A stretch of 56,401 nucleotides of DNA, taken from the NCBI GenBank assembly GCA_024226515.1, contig JAAELQ010000119.1, forward strand, positions 1-56,401. Direction: 5' to 3'. A model generated the notes under the pieces. That model saw only the letters and a list, made by a program, of their open reading frames with translations. It had not been told where the DNA came from and ran no database searches. The translations under genes were made by a program, and so were the position numbers. Positions 48,650 to 56,401 of this stretch are shown here, in pieces. Positions within the stretch are counted from its first letter, which is position 1, and each line of letters opens with the position of its first letter. Source of the DNA: a bacterium. GTDB taxonomy: Bacteria > Acidobacteriota > Polarisedimenticolia > Polarisedimenticolales > Polarisedimenticolaceae.

Positions 48650-51600
48650 ATGCCGCGAGCCCTATGCAAGGCCTTCTTCGTCTGTCTGCTTCTCGCCGCC
48701 GCCGCCGTTCCGGCAATCGCGGAGTACACCAACTTCGAGGCCTCGCACGTGCATCCGATCGACCTCACTCCGTCGGGTGATCGCCTGCTGGTGCTCAACA
48801 CGCCCGACGCGTTGCTCGAGGTGTTCACGATCTCTCCCGGCGGAACGCCGACCTACGAGGGCTCGATTCCGGTCGGGCTGGAGCCGGTCAGTGTGGTGGC
48901 GCGCAGCGACTCCGAGGCGTGGGTCGTCAACCAGCTGTCCGACTCGGTGAACGTCGTCGATCTCGTCGCGTTCGAGGTGCTGGAGACGCTCGACACGGGA
49001 GATGAGCCTACCGACGTGGCGTTTGCCGGCGGCAAGGCCTTCGTGACGTCGTCGCAGGAAAACGCGGTCCTGGTCTTCAACCTGGCCAACCTGGCCCAGG
49101 CTCCGACCCGGATCGACCTGTTCGCGCGCAAGCCGCGCGCCCTCGCCGTCTCGAACGACGGCACCAAGGTCTACGCGGTCGCCCTGCTGTCGGGCAACCA
49201 GACGTCGATCGTCAACGGCAACGTCATCTTCGGCAACGACAGCGGGATGGACCCGGGCCGGTTGTCGCAGCTGGGCCTGAACGACGTCGTCTGCGACGGC
49301 TCGCCTCCCTCCTATCCGCCGCTGCCCGCAGGTATCACGCGCAACCCCGCGCTCGTCGATCCGGCGAGCGGCGTCCCCGAGGTCGGGTTGATCGTCAAGT
49401 GGAACGACCAGGCCTCGCAGTGGCAGGACGAGACGGGGCAGAACTGGAACGATTGCCTGCCATACCGCGTGCCGGACCACGACCTGTTCTCGATCGATGC
49501 CGCGACGCTCGCCGTCACCGAGGTGGATCACCTGGGGACGACGCTGTTCGAGGTCTCGGTCAACCCAGCCAACGGCAAGATCTACGTGCCCCACACCGAG
49601 GCGCGGAACCAGGTGCGCTTCGAGCACGCGCTGGGCGTCCAGGGGCACGTCGTCGACAACCGCGTGGCGATCGTCGACCCCGGCGCCGGCTTCTCCGTCA
49701 GCCACGTCGACCTCAACGGACACATCAATCGCGCCAGCAACCCGGCCACGAACCTCGCGGAGCGCCAGGCGAGCATCTCGCAGCCCGGCATGATGGTGTG
49801 GAACGCCGCGGGCACCCAGGCGTTGCTGACCGGCATCGGCTCGGGCAAGCTGTTCCGGCTGAGCGGCGCCTGCTCGACGCCCGCCTGCATCTTCGGCGCG
49901 AGCCGCGGCGCCCCGGACGCGGTCGAGGTCGGCGGGGGGCCGACCGGCGTCGCGCTGCTCGAGTCGGCCGCTCGGGCCTACGTGCTGAATCGCTTCGACA
50001 ACAGCCTCGCGATCGTCGACACCGCGAGCCTGACGAAGATCGACGAGATCGAGCTGCACGACCCCAGCTCCGATTTGATCCTCCAGGGGCGCCGCTTCCT
50101 CTACGATTCCATCATCGGCTCGGGTCATGGCGACGCGGCCTGCTCGAGTTGCCATATTTCCGGCGATCGCGACGACGTGTCGTGGGATCTCGGCGATCCC
50201 ACGGGCGACTTCGTGGCGTACTCCGAGTCCAACGACAACGTGCGCTTCGTCATCCCCGTCGGCGGCACTCCGACCGAGTGCCCGCCGAACGTGTGCGCGG
50301 CGCACGCCGGCTTCGACCCGCAGAAGGGGCCGATGGCGACGCAGAGCCTGCGCGGAATGCTCGAGCCGCTGCACTGGCGAGGCGACCGCGCGACGATGAA
50401 CGATTTCAACGCCGCGTTCGTCGGCCTGATGGGAACCGAGGACATCGGTCCGATCAACGGCAAACCGGCGGGCCTCTCGGCGGCGGACATGGAGAAGTTC
50501 CGTCAGTTCGCGCTCGATATTCGCTATCCGCCGAACCCCAACCGCAACGTCGACGACACGCTGCCCAATCAGGCCGTGCCCGTCGTCGGTTCACCTTTCT
50601 CCGGCAATCCGACGGTCGGAGAGGCGCTCTTCGATACCGGATCGACGGACGCCAACCAACCGTGCGTCTCGTGTCACACGCATCCGTTCGGCGCCGGCGG
50701 CGGTACGCTCGGCGGTGTGACGCCGTCCGAACCGACCTCCGCCACGGCGGCGGCGCTGTTCAACGGCGACGCGGATCAGGCGGCGCACAACGACCTCAAG
50801 GTGCCGCACCTGCGCAACATGTACGAGAAGATCGGGCCGGTGTTCGGCTCGCACGGCGGGACGCCTCCGGAGGTGATCTCCGGCTTCGGCTTTACGCACG
50901 ACGGGGGGGTGCCGGACCTCGGCACGTTCTTCTCGTTCGGCGTGTTCACGCTCAACGCGCAGCAGGTGCGCGACGTGAGCTCGTTCATGATGCACTTCCC
51001 GACGGGGACGCGGCCCGCCGTAGGCCGTCAGTTGACCGTGCCGGCGGGAGCTCCTCCGACCGGAACGCCCGCCGAGGAGAGCCTGCTCGGCACGTTGACC
51101 GCCCTGGGTGACCGCAACAACGCCGGCAGGCACTGCGAGCTGGTCGCCACCGCGGAGCTCGGCGGCCGCGTGCGCCGTTTCCATCTCGCCTCGGGATCCT
51201 GGGTGACCGATGTCGACGGCGAGCCGGCGCTGACGGCCCAGCAGCTGCGCGAGGGCGCGACGGGGCCGATCACGTACCTCTGCGCCACGCTCGGGGCCGG
51301 GCCGCGTCTGGGAGGCGATCGCGACGAGGACGGTTTCCTGGATGGCGACGACTGCGCGGACGGCGACGCCGACACGTGGCTCGAGGCCGCCGAGGTGGCG
51401 GCGATCGACGTGACCCGGAGCGGCCAGACCAAGCTGACCTGGGCGCCGCCGGCTCCGTCTCCGGGCCCCTCGCTGGTGTGGGACGTTCTCGGGGGCAGCC
51501 TGAACGACCTGAGATCACTCGGGCTGTCGGCCGCCACCGCGTGCGTCTCCGCGGGGCTCGACCTGCCGAGCTTCACGGACACGCGACCCGATCCGGCCGC

Positions 51601-51703
51601 GGGCGACGCTCACTACTATCTCGTCCGCGGTTCCAACCCGTGCGGCCGGGGCAGCTCGGGCGCGGGCCGCGGCGGGCTGGATGCGCTCGTTTGCACTCCT
51701 TGA
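48650..51703 (+). CDS. Secreted YVTN beta-propeller fused to a di-haem cytochrome c peroxidase-like domain
   Basis: 1017 residues with signal peptide (AFFVCLLLAAAAVPAIAE). Residues about 30-470 form a YVTN-type propeller (PIDLTPSGDRLLVLN, VSVVARSDSEAWVVN, PTDVAFAGGKAFV, RALAVSNDGTKVYA). Two c-type haem sites follow: CSSCH (498-502) and CVSCH (672-676), with GPMATQSLRGMLEPLHWRG between, and VPHLRNMYE and PTGTRP after the second, in the layout of the MauG/cytochrome c peroxidase superfamily. The propeller probably positions a partner or substrate. The C-terminal 100 residues are the shared module with LVWDVLGGSLNDLRSLG and HYYLVRGSNPCGRGSSG. Haem attachment requires export to the periplasm or beyond. 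A hairpin terminator follows. Confidence 0.88.
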   Translation: MPRALCKAFFVCLLLAAAAVPAIAEYTNFEASHVHPIDLTPSGDRLLVLNTPDALLEVFTISPGGTPTYEGSIPVGLEPVSVVARSDSEAWVVNQLSDSVNVVDLVAFEVLETLDTGDEPTDVAFAGGKAFVTSSQENAVLVFNLANLAQAPTRIDLFARKPRALAVSNDGTKVYAVALLSGNQTSIVNGNVIFGNDSGMDPGRLSQLGLNDVVCDGSPPSYPPLPAGITRNPALVDPASGVPEVGLIVKWNDQASQWQDETGQNWNDCLPYRVPDHDLFSIDAATLAVTEVDHLGTTLFEVSVNPANGKIYVPHTEARNQVRFEHALGVQGHVVDNRVAIVDPGAGFSVSHVDLNGHINRASNPATNLAERQASISQPGMMVWNAAGTQALLTGIGSGKLFRLSGACSTPACIFGASRGAPDAVEVGGGPTGVALLESAARAYVLNRFDNSLAIVDTASLTKIDEIELHDPSSDLILQGRRFLYDSIIGSGHGDAACSSCHISGDRDDVSWDLGDPTGDFVAYSESNDNVRFVIPVGGTPTECPPNVCAAHAGFDPQKGPMATQSLRGMLEPLHWRGDRATMNDFNAAFVGLMGTEDIGPINGKPAGLSAADMEKFRQFALDIRYPPNPNRNVDDTLPNQAVPVVGSPFSGNPTVGEALFDTGSTDANQPCVSCHTHPFGAGGGTLGGVTPSEPTSATAAALFNGDADQAAHNDLKVPHLRNMYEKIGPVFGSHGGTPPEVISGFGFTHDGGVPDLGTFFSFGVFTLNAQQVRDVSSFMMHFPTGTRPAVGRQLTVPAGAPPTGTPAEESLLGTLTALGDRNNAGRHCELVATAELGGRVRRFHLASGSWVTDVDGEPALTAQQLREGATGPITYLCATLGAGPRLGGDRDEDGFLDGDDCADGDADTWLEAAEVAAIDVTRSGQTKLTWAPPAPSPGPSLVWDVLGGSLNDLRSLGLSAATACVSAGLDLPSFTDTRPDPAAGDAHYYLVRGSNPCGRGSSGAGRGGLDALVCTP

Positions 51704-51740
51704 TTCTCTGTAAATAGTTGAAAATAAGGAATTTGTCTCG

Positions 51741-51765
51741 CGGGGCGGCTTCGGCCGCCCCGTTT
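51741..51765 (+). terminator. Terminator after the cytochrome gene
   Basis: A 9-bp stem CGGGGCGGC / GCCGCCCCG closed by a TTCG tetraloop and followed by TTTC. It separates the cytochrome gene from the ECF sigma operon. Confidence 0.75.
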
Positions 51766-51791
51766 CGCATGTCTAGAAGAAAAAAAGGTAT

Positions 51792-51815
51792 CGACCGCTG
51801 TGAAACCCGCGGTCG
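51792..51815 (+). promoter_or_regulatory. Inverted repeat and TGAAAC box before the ECF sigma gene
   Basis: CGACCGC and GCGGTCG flank TGTGAAACCC. TGAAAC resembles the -35 element of some ECF promoters, so this could be the autoregulated promoter or its operator; no convincing -10 element was seen 16-17 bp downstream. Confidence 0.3.
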
Positions 51816-51878
51816 GGGGGGACTACGGGAGGTGCGCAGGGGGTGGGATGCCACGCAGCGTCCCGATCGGAGGGTTCG

Positions 51879-52682
51879 ATGATCGCACAACGGCAAGGGG
51901 CAAAACGCCCGGAAGACACCGCCGCCCGAGAGGGCGCACGGGACTGGCGCACCGAGAGCCGGATCATCGAGGGAGGGAGAATCGAGTCTCCCATGGTAAA
52001 AGGGGCGCCGGACAAGAGAGTGCAACCCGCCCGGAGCGCGAGGTCGATGCAGAACGCCGCCGTACAAGCGAAGACCGACGAAGAGCTGGTCAAACTGTTC
52101 CAGTCGGGCGGCGGTCGCGAGGGGGCCTTCATGGCGCTCTTCGATCGTTACGGTGCGATGACCCACGCTTTCCTGCGTCGTCGCATCGGAAACGCCGACG
52201 TGGCGGCCGAGATCAACCAGGACCTGTACATCGGTGTGCTCGAGGGGCTCGACCGCTTCCGCGGCGACTCGTCGTTCAAGACCTGGTTGTTCCGCATGGC
52301 GCAGAACCGGCTGTCGAATCTACGCCGCCGTTGGCGCACGCATCTCGACGAGCTGCCCGATTCATCGCCCGACGAGCTCATGGAAGAGATCGTCACCTCG
52401 GGCGCCGAATTGCCGGACGAGCAGGCGGTGCGCGAGGAGCAGGGCCGCTCCCTGGAAAAATGTCTAGCCGGCCTGCCCGAGATAGAGCGGGCCGTTGTCG
52501 TCGGGCAGTACTACGAGGGCGTGACGCTCGAGGAGTTGACCCGGCGTTTCAAGATGACCAACAAGAGCGGGGCGCGAGCTTCTCTGATCGCCGCGCAGCG
52601 CAAGCTTCGACGGTGCCTGCAGAAAGCGGGGATTCACGATTCCTCGATCGGCGCCGACAGTGTAAACGGGAGAATGTCATGA
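51879..52682 (+). CDS. ECF-type RNA polymerase sigma factor
   Basis: 267 residues from ATG 51879 with GGAGGG 4 nt upstream; GTG 51843 and ATG 51993 are alternatives. The first 65-100 residues are an unusual charged extension. Region 2 runs about 105-170 (FDRYGAMTHAFLRRRIG, VAAEINQDLYIGVLEGLDRFRG, TWLFRMAQNRLSNLRRR). Region 4 is about 195-255 (CLAGLPEIERAVVVGQYYEGVTLEEL, then a helix-turn-helix up to RKLRRCLQ). No sigma-1 or sigma-3 domain is present, as expected for ECF factors. Its last codons overlap the anti-sigma start (ATGTCATGA). It should drive genes for the envelope stress or signal sensed by that partner. Confidence 0.9.
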   Translation: MIAQRQGAKRPEDTAAREGARDWRTESRIIEGGRIESPMVKGAPDKRVQPARSARSMQNAAVQAKTDEELVKLFQSGGGREGAFMALFDRYGAMTHAFLRRRIGNADVAAEINQDLYIGVLEGLDRFRGDSSFKTWLFRMAQNRLSNLRRRWRTHLDELPDSSPDELMEEIVTSGAELPDEQAVREEQGRSLEKCLAGLPEIERAVVVGQYYEGVTLEELTRRFKMTNKSGARASLIAAQRKLRRCLQKAGIHDSSIGADSVNGRMS

Positions 52683-53551
52683 TCAGGGCCATTCAGAGCC
52701 TGCTCAATCGGAGCATCGAGGATCCCGCGGGCTGCGGCTTCCTTTCGGCCCGGGAGATCGACGCCTGGATCGAGGGCGAGGTCCCGGAGCCGCGTCGCCA
52801 CGAATTCCAGGGTCATTCCCATCAGTGCGCGCCGTGCGCGTTGCTGGCTGCCGATCTCGAGGTGTTCCACGGAGTGGCCGCGCGCGGCATTCTGGAGAGC
52901 GAGCAGCGCGAGTTCGACGAGACGTCGGCCCTGCTCAAGGCGCAGCTGCGTCAGAAGATCGAGCAGGCGGCCCAGCGTCAACGCGAGAACTCGCCGCGCG
53001 CGATCTGGAACTACGCGCTCGGTATCGCCGGCGCCGCGGCGCTGGTGGCCGTCGTTGCCGTTCCGTACGTGCTGCGCGACCCGGCGGCCGCCGCGGTACC
53101 CACGGTCGTGCTCTCCGACGGGACGAGCATCTCGGTGCAGCCGTTGCCGTTCCCCGACCGGGGAGCGGTCGTGCGCAACGAGACGGTGACCGTGGACGAC
53201 CTGTGGAAAGAGGCCGACGAGGCCTACGAGAGCGAGAGCTACACGCGCGCCGAGGCGGTGCTGGCGATGATCGTCAAGCGGCTGCCGAACGACCATGACG
53301 CGCTGCTGCAATGGGGCTCGGCGCTCGTGATGCTCGGGCGCTACGACGACGCGCTGCCGGTGCTGGAGAGCGCCTGCGGGTACGCGGACGAGCTCGGACT
53401 GCGCGGCGACCGCGACTTCTACATGCTCGGCGTGACGCTGCACAATCTGGGGCAGACCGACCGGGCGATCGAGGCTTTCCAGCGTTCCGCCGACGGTGGC
53501 GGAGATCACGGCACGCTATCGTCCGAGATCCTGGCCGGCCTCGACAACTGA
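52679..53551 (+). CDS. Zinc-binding (ZAS-type) anti-sigma factor with periplasmic TPR domain
   Basis: 290 residues; ATG 52679 overlaps the sigma stop by 4 bp. The cytoplasmic N-terminus carries HSHQCAPC, fitting the HxxxCxxC zinc motif of ZAS anti-sigma factors. One membrane helix lies at about 108-131 (YALGIAGAAALVAVVAVPYVL). After it come two to three TPR-like repeats (about 180-275: ADEAYESESYTRAEAVL, HDALLQWGSALVMLGRYDDAL, FYMLGVTLHNLGQTDRAIEAF), which would face the periplasm as a sensor for a peptide or protein ligand. It most likely holds the sigma factor inactive. The TPR sensor and the TPR lipoprotein across the repeat cluster may be partners, but this is inference. Confidence 0.85.
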   Translation: MIRAIQSLLNRSIEDPAGCGFLSAREIDAWIEGEVPEPRRHEFQGHSHQCAPCALLAADLEVFHGVAARGILESEQREFDETSALLKAQLRQKIEQAAQRQRENSPRAIWNYALGIAGAAALVAVVAVPYVLRDPAAAAVPTVVLSDGTSISVQPLPFPDRGAVVRNETVTVDDLWKEADEAYESESYTRAEAVLAMIVKRLPNDHDALLQWGSALVMLGRYDDALPVLESACGYADELGLRGDRDFYMLGVTLHNLGQTDRAIEAFQRSADGGGDHGTLSSEILAGLDN

Positions 53552-53618
53552 CTCACCAACCCTCGTTTCCTGTGCTGGCGCCGTCCGCTGCTGCGGGCGG
53601 CGCGTCTTTCTAGATGCC

Positions 53619-53956
53619 AGGGGTCAGACCCAAATTGCGAGCGCTACCGACGAGGACGGTCCACGATTGGGGTCTGACCCCTGACCTTGTCGTGTGCGCC
53701 CCGAGCGGAGCGCACGATCGACGAGGACGCTCCACGATTGGGGTCTGACCCCTGACCTTGTGTTGTGTGACCCGAGCAGAGCGCACGATCGACGAGGACG
53801 GTCCACAATTGGGGTCTGACCCCTAACCGTATCCCTCCTGTGTGCGCCCCGAGCAAAGCGCACGATCGACGGTCTGACGCCGTTTCAAGGGTGAGGGGTC
53901 AGACCCCAATCGTGGCCCAATCGCATCGGTAGCGCGTGCAGTTTGGGTCAGACCCC
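53619..53956. repeat. Cluster of six GGGGTCWGACCCC palindromes, three in 71-bp tandem units
   Basis: The 396 bp between the anti-sigma gene and the CHAT gene holds no gene. It carries six palindromes, at 53619-53631, 53669-53681, 53740-53752, 53811-53823, 53895-53907 and 53945-53956. The second to fourth lie in three 71-bp direct repeats beginning CGAGGACGG; the fifth and sixth have the opposite orientation. Between them, GAGCRRAGCGCACGATCGAC is repeated. Such short GC-palindromes resemble REP elements, often spread by RAYT transposases; no transposase is in the window. Confidence 0.85.
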
Positions 53957-56383
53957 TGGCTTCTTGGTGTCGGGCCCCAGCACGATGACGAACGGCGCCC
54001 AGTTCACCGGGTGCGGGTGAGTCCCGCGCAGCGCTCGCTGTGCCGCCGAGAGCGCGGCCACGGGGTCGTCGCCGTCGTGTAGCCGCTCGTGATAGTGCTG
54101 CATCAGGAGCGACGTCGACTCGTCCTCGACGCTCCACAGGCTGGCCGCGACGCCACGGGCGCCGGCTCTGAGGAAGGCCCACGTCAGCCCGACCACGCCC
54201 TCGCCCGGGATGATCTCGCCCTCGCCGGTCTGACACGCCGAAAGCACGACGAGCGCGTCGTCCAGCTTCAGGCGTGAGATCGTCCGATAGTCCAGCTTCT
54301 CCCCGTGGGACAGGATCACGGCGCATTGATCGGGGTCCGCCGTCGACGCCACGGCGTGGGTCGCGAAGTGCAGCAGCCGGTACTGGTCCAGCGAGAGGCC
54401 CAGCAGCCGCTCCAGCCGCAGCTCGTCCGCCTGCACCGTGTCGGCCGCCCCCCAGACCTTGGCGACCGCCGCGATCTCGGCACGCGCGGACGGCAGGGCG
54501 GCGAACGTGCCGTCGGCGTCGGGAACGGGATCTCCCGCCACCAGCATCGGCGTCCTCGTCCCGCTCCACGCGGGTGGTGCGCCGGCCATCGGCAGCATGC
54601 CCACCTCGAGCGTGTCGCCCAGGAATCCGTCACCGTCGCGCGGCAGCGCGGCGAACGGCAACAGGGCCAGGTCCTGATCGGGGACGACGTAGATCCGGTG
54701 CGCGGCCTGCAGCAGGTCCTCGAACGGGCCGAGCAACGCACGCCGGATCTCGCGTCCACGCTCGAGGTCCCGGGCCAGGTCCCGTATCGGGTCCTGCCGC
54801 GCCTCGGAGCTGAGCAGCGGACGCTTCAGTGCGTTCACGTAGCGGCGGACGGGCTGGCGCAGCTCGATCCAGCCGGGGAGCGTGGCGGCGCGCGACGTGT
54901 CCTGCGTCACGGCGATGGCGACGCCTCGGTCGTGGCCGATGAGGAAATCGATCAGTAGCTCGCCGCGCGACAGACGCGAACGCAGGAAAGCGAGATCGGC
55001 GATCCGCGCCTCGTCGCCGCCGAGCAGGCGGCGCAGCGCGCGCGAGTGAGCCTGCTCCACGACCTGCAGCACGCGACTGACCGACTCGTCGCCGTTCCGG
55101 TCGGCGAGTCCCGCGGCCAACTCGACGAACGGTTCCGAGCGGGCCCGCAGGAACCCCATGCCCGCGTCGGTCGGATCCAGCTCTTCTCCGCGTTCGATCA
55201 CGCCACGATAGGCTTTCTCGAAATGCTCCAGGGCCGCGCCGGAGTCGCCGCCGTCTCTCAGCGACTTGCCGAACAGCAGCTCGGCGCTCCAGGCGGTTCT
55301 GGCGAACGTCTCGGACGCGCCCAGCGGTTCGGCCAATGTCTTGCGGGCCCCGGCGAGATCGCCCTCGTGCAGGTGCACCTCGGCCAGCCCGAGCAGGTAG
55401 AGCAGGCGCGGACCGTTGTCGTCGCCGACCTCCGCGATCGCGCGCTCCAGGTGGCTCCGTGCGGAGATCGTGTGCTGCCCGGCGAGCGCTGCCATGCCGA
55501 GTCCGTAGGACGCTCGGTGCCGGTTCTCCTCGCGCTCGACCTGCTCGTACTCGCTCCGCGCCCGGTCGTACTGTTGAAGCTGCCGGTAGATGTCGCCGAG
55601 ATCGAGATGGGTTCGGTCGACCAGCGGCGCCTCGTCCAGCTCCTGCGCGCAGCTCTTCAGCTCGTCGAGCGTTCGCAGCGCCTCGGTCGTACGGCCGAGC
55701 GCCTTCAGCACCGCGATCTCCGATCGTGCCGAGCGGCACCAGTCGTTCTCTCGGCTGGGAATCAGTTTCAGTGAGGCGCGAGCGGCGCGGATGCGGGGCA
55801 ACGCCTCGCCCAGCGGACCCTTCGTCTTGAAGATCTCGCACAGGTTGTTGTTGAGCGCCGCCTCGAGCCCCAGGCGTGCCTCGCCGCTCGCCGCCTTCAC
55901 CGTTTCCAGTCCGCGAAAGTAGAGCTCCTTGGCGGTGTCGTAGTCGTCGAAACGCTTGTGGTAATAGGCGATGCGATTGAGCGCTCGCGTTTCGATGACC
56001 GGGTCGCCCTGCTGCGCCGCCGCGGCCCGGCTGCGTTCGAACGTCTCGCGCATCGGCTCCAGCAGCTGCTTGTCCCGGTCTTGTCGGTAGAGCAGGAACA
56101 GCGCCTCGCCGGCCAGCCACAGAGACTCCGCGCGTCCCGGACAGCTCTCGACGAGGAGCTCCGCGCGTTCTCGAAGTGCGTCGATCGCCTCGCTCTTCTT
56201 CGCCTGATCGGCCAGCGCCTTCCAGGGTTCCTCTCCCGAGGGGCAGGTCTCGAGCGCGGCAGCGAGAGCGGGGTCGAGCTCGCCGCTCGGCCCTTGCGGG
56301 GCATCCCCGCTGCAAGACGCGGCGAGCAGGACAACGACCAGCGGGAGGATCGGGGTAGCGCTCGGAGCTTTCAGCGTGGCCAT
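53948..56383 (-). CDS. TPR-CHAT lipoprotein (caspase-like protease domain)
   Basis: 811 residues from ATG 56383. The signal peptide ends in a lipobox LLAASC, so the protein is a lipoprotein, anchored in a membrane facing out of the cytoplasm. Residues about 35-440 hold TPR-like repeats (ALNRIAYYHKRFDDYDTA, LEAALNNNLCEIF, THLDLGDIYRQLQQYDRA, ASYGLGMAALAGQHTISA). The last 340 are a CHAT domain with the catalytic His676 in LLHFATHAVA and Cys717 in LVVLSACQTGEG. The following GEGVVGLTWAFLRAGARGVAASLW and ESTSLLMQHYHERL also fit. CHAT proteases are caspase-related and often act as effectors. Its stop codon is provided by a repeat palindrome (TGA in GGGGTCTGAC). The orientation converges on the ECF sigma operon. 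Confidence 0.9.
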   Translation of the reverse strand: MATLKAPSATPILPLVVVLLAASCSGDAPQGPSGELDPALAAALETCPSGEEPWKALADQAKKSEAIDALRERAELLVESCPGRAESLWLAGEALFLLYRQDRDKQLLEPMRETFERSRAAAAQQGDPVIETRALNRIAYYHKRFDDYDTAKELYFRGLETVKAASGEARLGLEAALNNNLCEIFKTKGPLGEALPRIRAARASLKLIPSRENDWCRSARSEIAVLKALGRTTEALRTLDELKSCAQELDEAPLVDRTHLDLGDIYRQLQQYDRARSEYEQVEREENRHRASYGLGMAALAGQHTISARSHLERAIAEVGDDNGPRLLYLLGLAEVHLHEGDLAGARKTLAEPLGASETFARTAWSAELLFGKSLRDGGDSGAALEHFEKAYRGVIERGEELDPTDAGMGFLRARSEPFVELAAGLADRNGDESVSRVLQVVEQAHSRALRRLLGGDEARIADLAFLRSRLSRGELLIDFLIGHDRGVAIAVTQDTSRAATLPGWIELRQPVRRYVNALKRPLLSSEARQDPIRDLARDLERGREIRRALLGPFEDLLQAAHRIYVVPDQDLALLPFAALPRDGDGFLGDTLEVGMLPMAGAPPAWSGTRTPMLVAGDPVPDADGTFAALPSARAEIAAVAKVWGAADTVQADELRLERLLGLSLDQYRLLHFATHAVASTADPDQCAVILSHGEKLDYRTISRLKLDDALVVLSACQTGEGEIIPGEGVVGLTWAFLRAGARGVAASLWSVEDESTSLLMQHYHERLHDGDDPVAALSAAQRALRGTHPHPVNWAPFVIVLGPDTKKPGV

Positions 56384-56401
56384 CGAGAACAGAGCCTAGC
56401 A

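Noticed and set aside
53619..53956. CRISPR array
   Set aside because: Units are 71 bp with palindromes in both orientations and similar sequence between them; there are no unique spacers and no cas genes.
53823..54569. 248-codon minus-strand frame overlapping the CHAT gene end
   Set aside because: It is a +1-type shadow of the CHAT domain whose own frame has the catalytic His and Cys.

Overview
The window is visibly GC-rich DNA packed with genes on both strands, from a diderm bacterium. The diderm call rests on a lipoprotein with a lipobox, many signal peptides, a LytM-type M23 endopeptidase, a PqiA-type membrane protein, secreted c-type cytochrome and an MdlAB-like exporter. Several traits together suggest an Acidobacteriota-like or deltaproteobacterium-like environmental lineage: large secreted proteins with thrombospondin type-3 and MopE-type Asp/Cys repeats, a subtilase with a WADAVM tail, a DUF2934 protein, a PilZ protein with a Cys-rich head, and a CHAT-TPR lipoprotein beside an ECF sigma operon. 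The lineage is an inference; no rRNA or tRNA was recognised.

Layout. 1-2.0 kb: 3' end of a secreted subtilase with repeat tail and a terminator, then a PilZ protein. 2.2-8.0 kb: a class I-like HMG-CoA reductase, converging on a three-gene minus-strand group (ketopantoate-reductase-like, zinc-ribbon protein, JmjC ribosomal-protein hydroxylase), then a TIGR01777 epimerase on the plus strand. 8-15.3 kb: central metabolism: long-form urocanate hydratase, NADP-type glutamate dehydrogenase, a 1004-residue receiver plus PEP-synthase-like ATP-binding protein, and overlapping rpiA. 15.4-22.7 kb: secreted M28 aminopeptidase, a 1475-residue discoidin/PKD surface protein, a PqiA-like membrane protein. 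22.6-30.1 kb: gamma-glutamyltranspeptidase translationally coupled to an SDR, a double-PDZ exported protein, and an aminotransferase-transketolase pair. 30.3-35.5 kb: two exported proteins of unknown function and an M23 endopeptidase. 35.6-44.2 kb: a plus-strand run of thioredoxin-like membrane protein, TldD-like metallopeptidase, GT-C-like membrane protein with TPR, DUF2934 protein, and the two halves of a heterodimeric ABC exporter. 44.3-51.7 kb: a purple-acid-phosphatase-like secreted protein and a beta-propeller/di-haem cytochrome. 51.9-56.4 kb: ECF sigma factor, zinc-binding anti-sigma factor with TPRs, a cluster of palindromic repeats, and a converging TPR-CHAT lipoprotein.

How the genes fit together. 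HutU can feed the route from histidine to glutamate, and GdhA links glutamate to 2-oxoglutarate; rpiA and the transketolase-like gene both belong to pentose-phosphate chemistry. Much of the rest is an exported protein programme (proteases, phosphatase, cytochrome, carbohydrate-binding-like repeats). Four of these exported proteins share a similar module reading approximately W-x(n)-RG(S/D)L-x(n)-YYLVxGxNxCGxGSxG, at the C-terminus in three. The strongest candidates for something undescribed are that shared module, the sigma/anti-sigma/CHAT locus, and the receiver-PPDK_N protein overlapping rpiA. A non-canonical CTG start for the first ABC half-transporter is well supported by a Shine-Dalgarno sequence.
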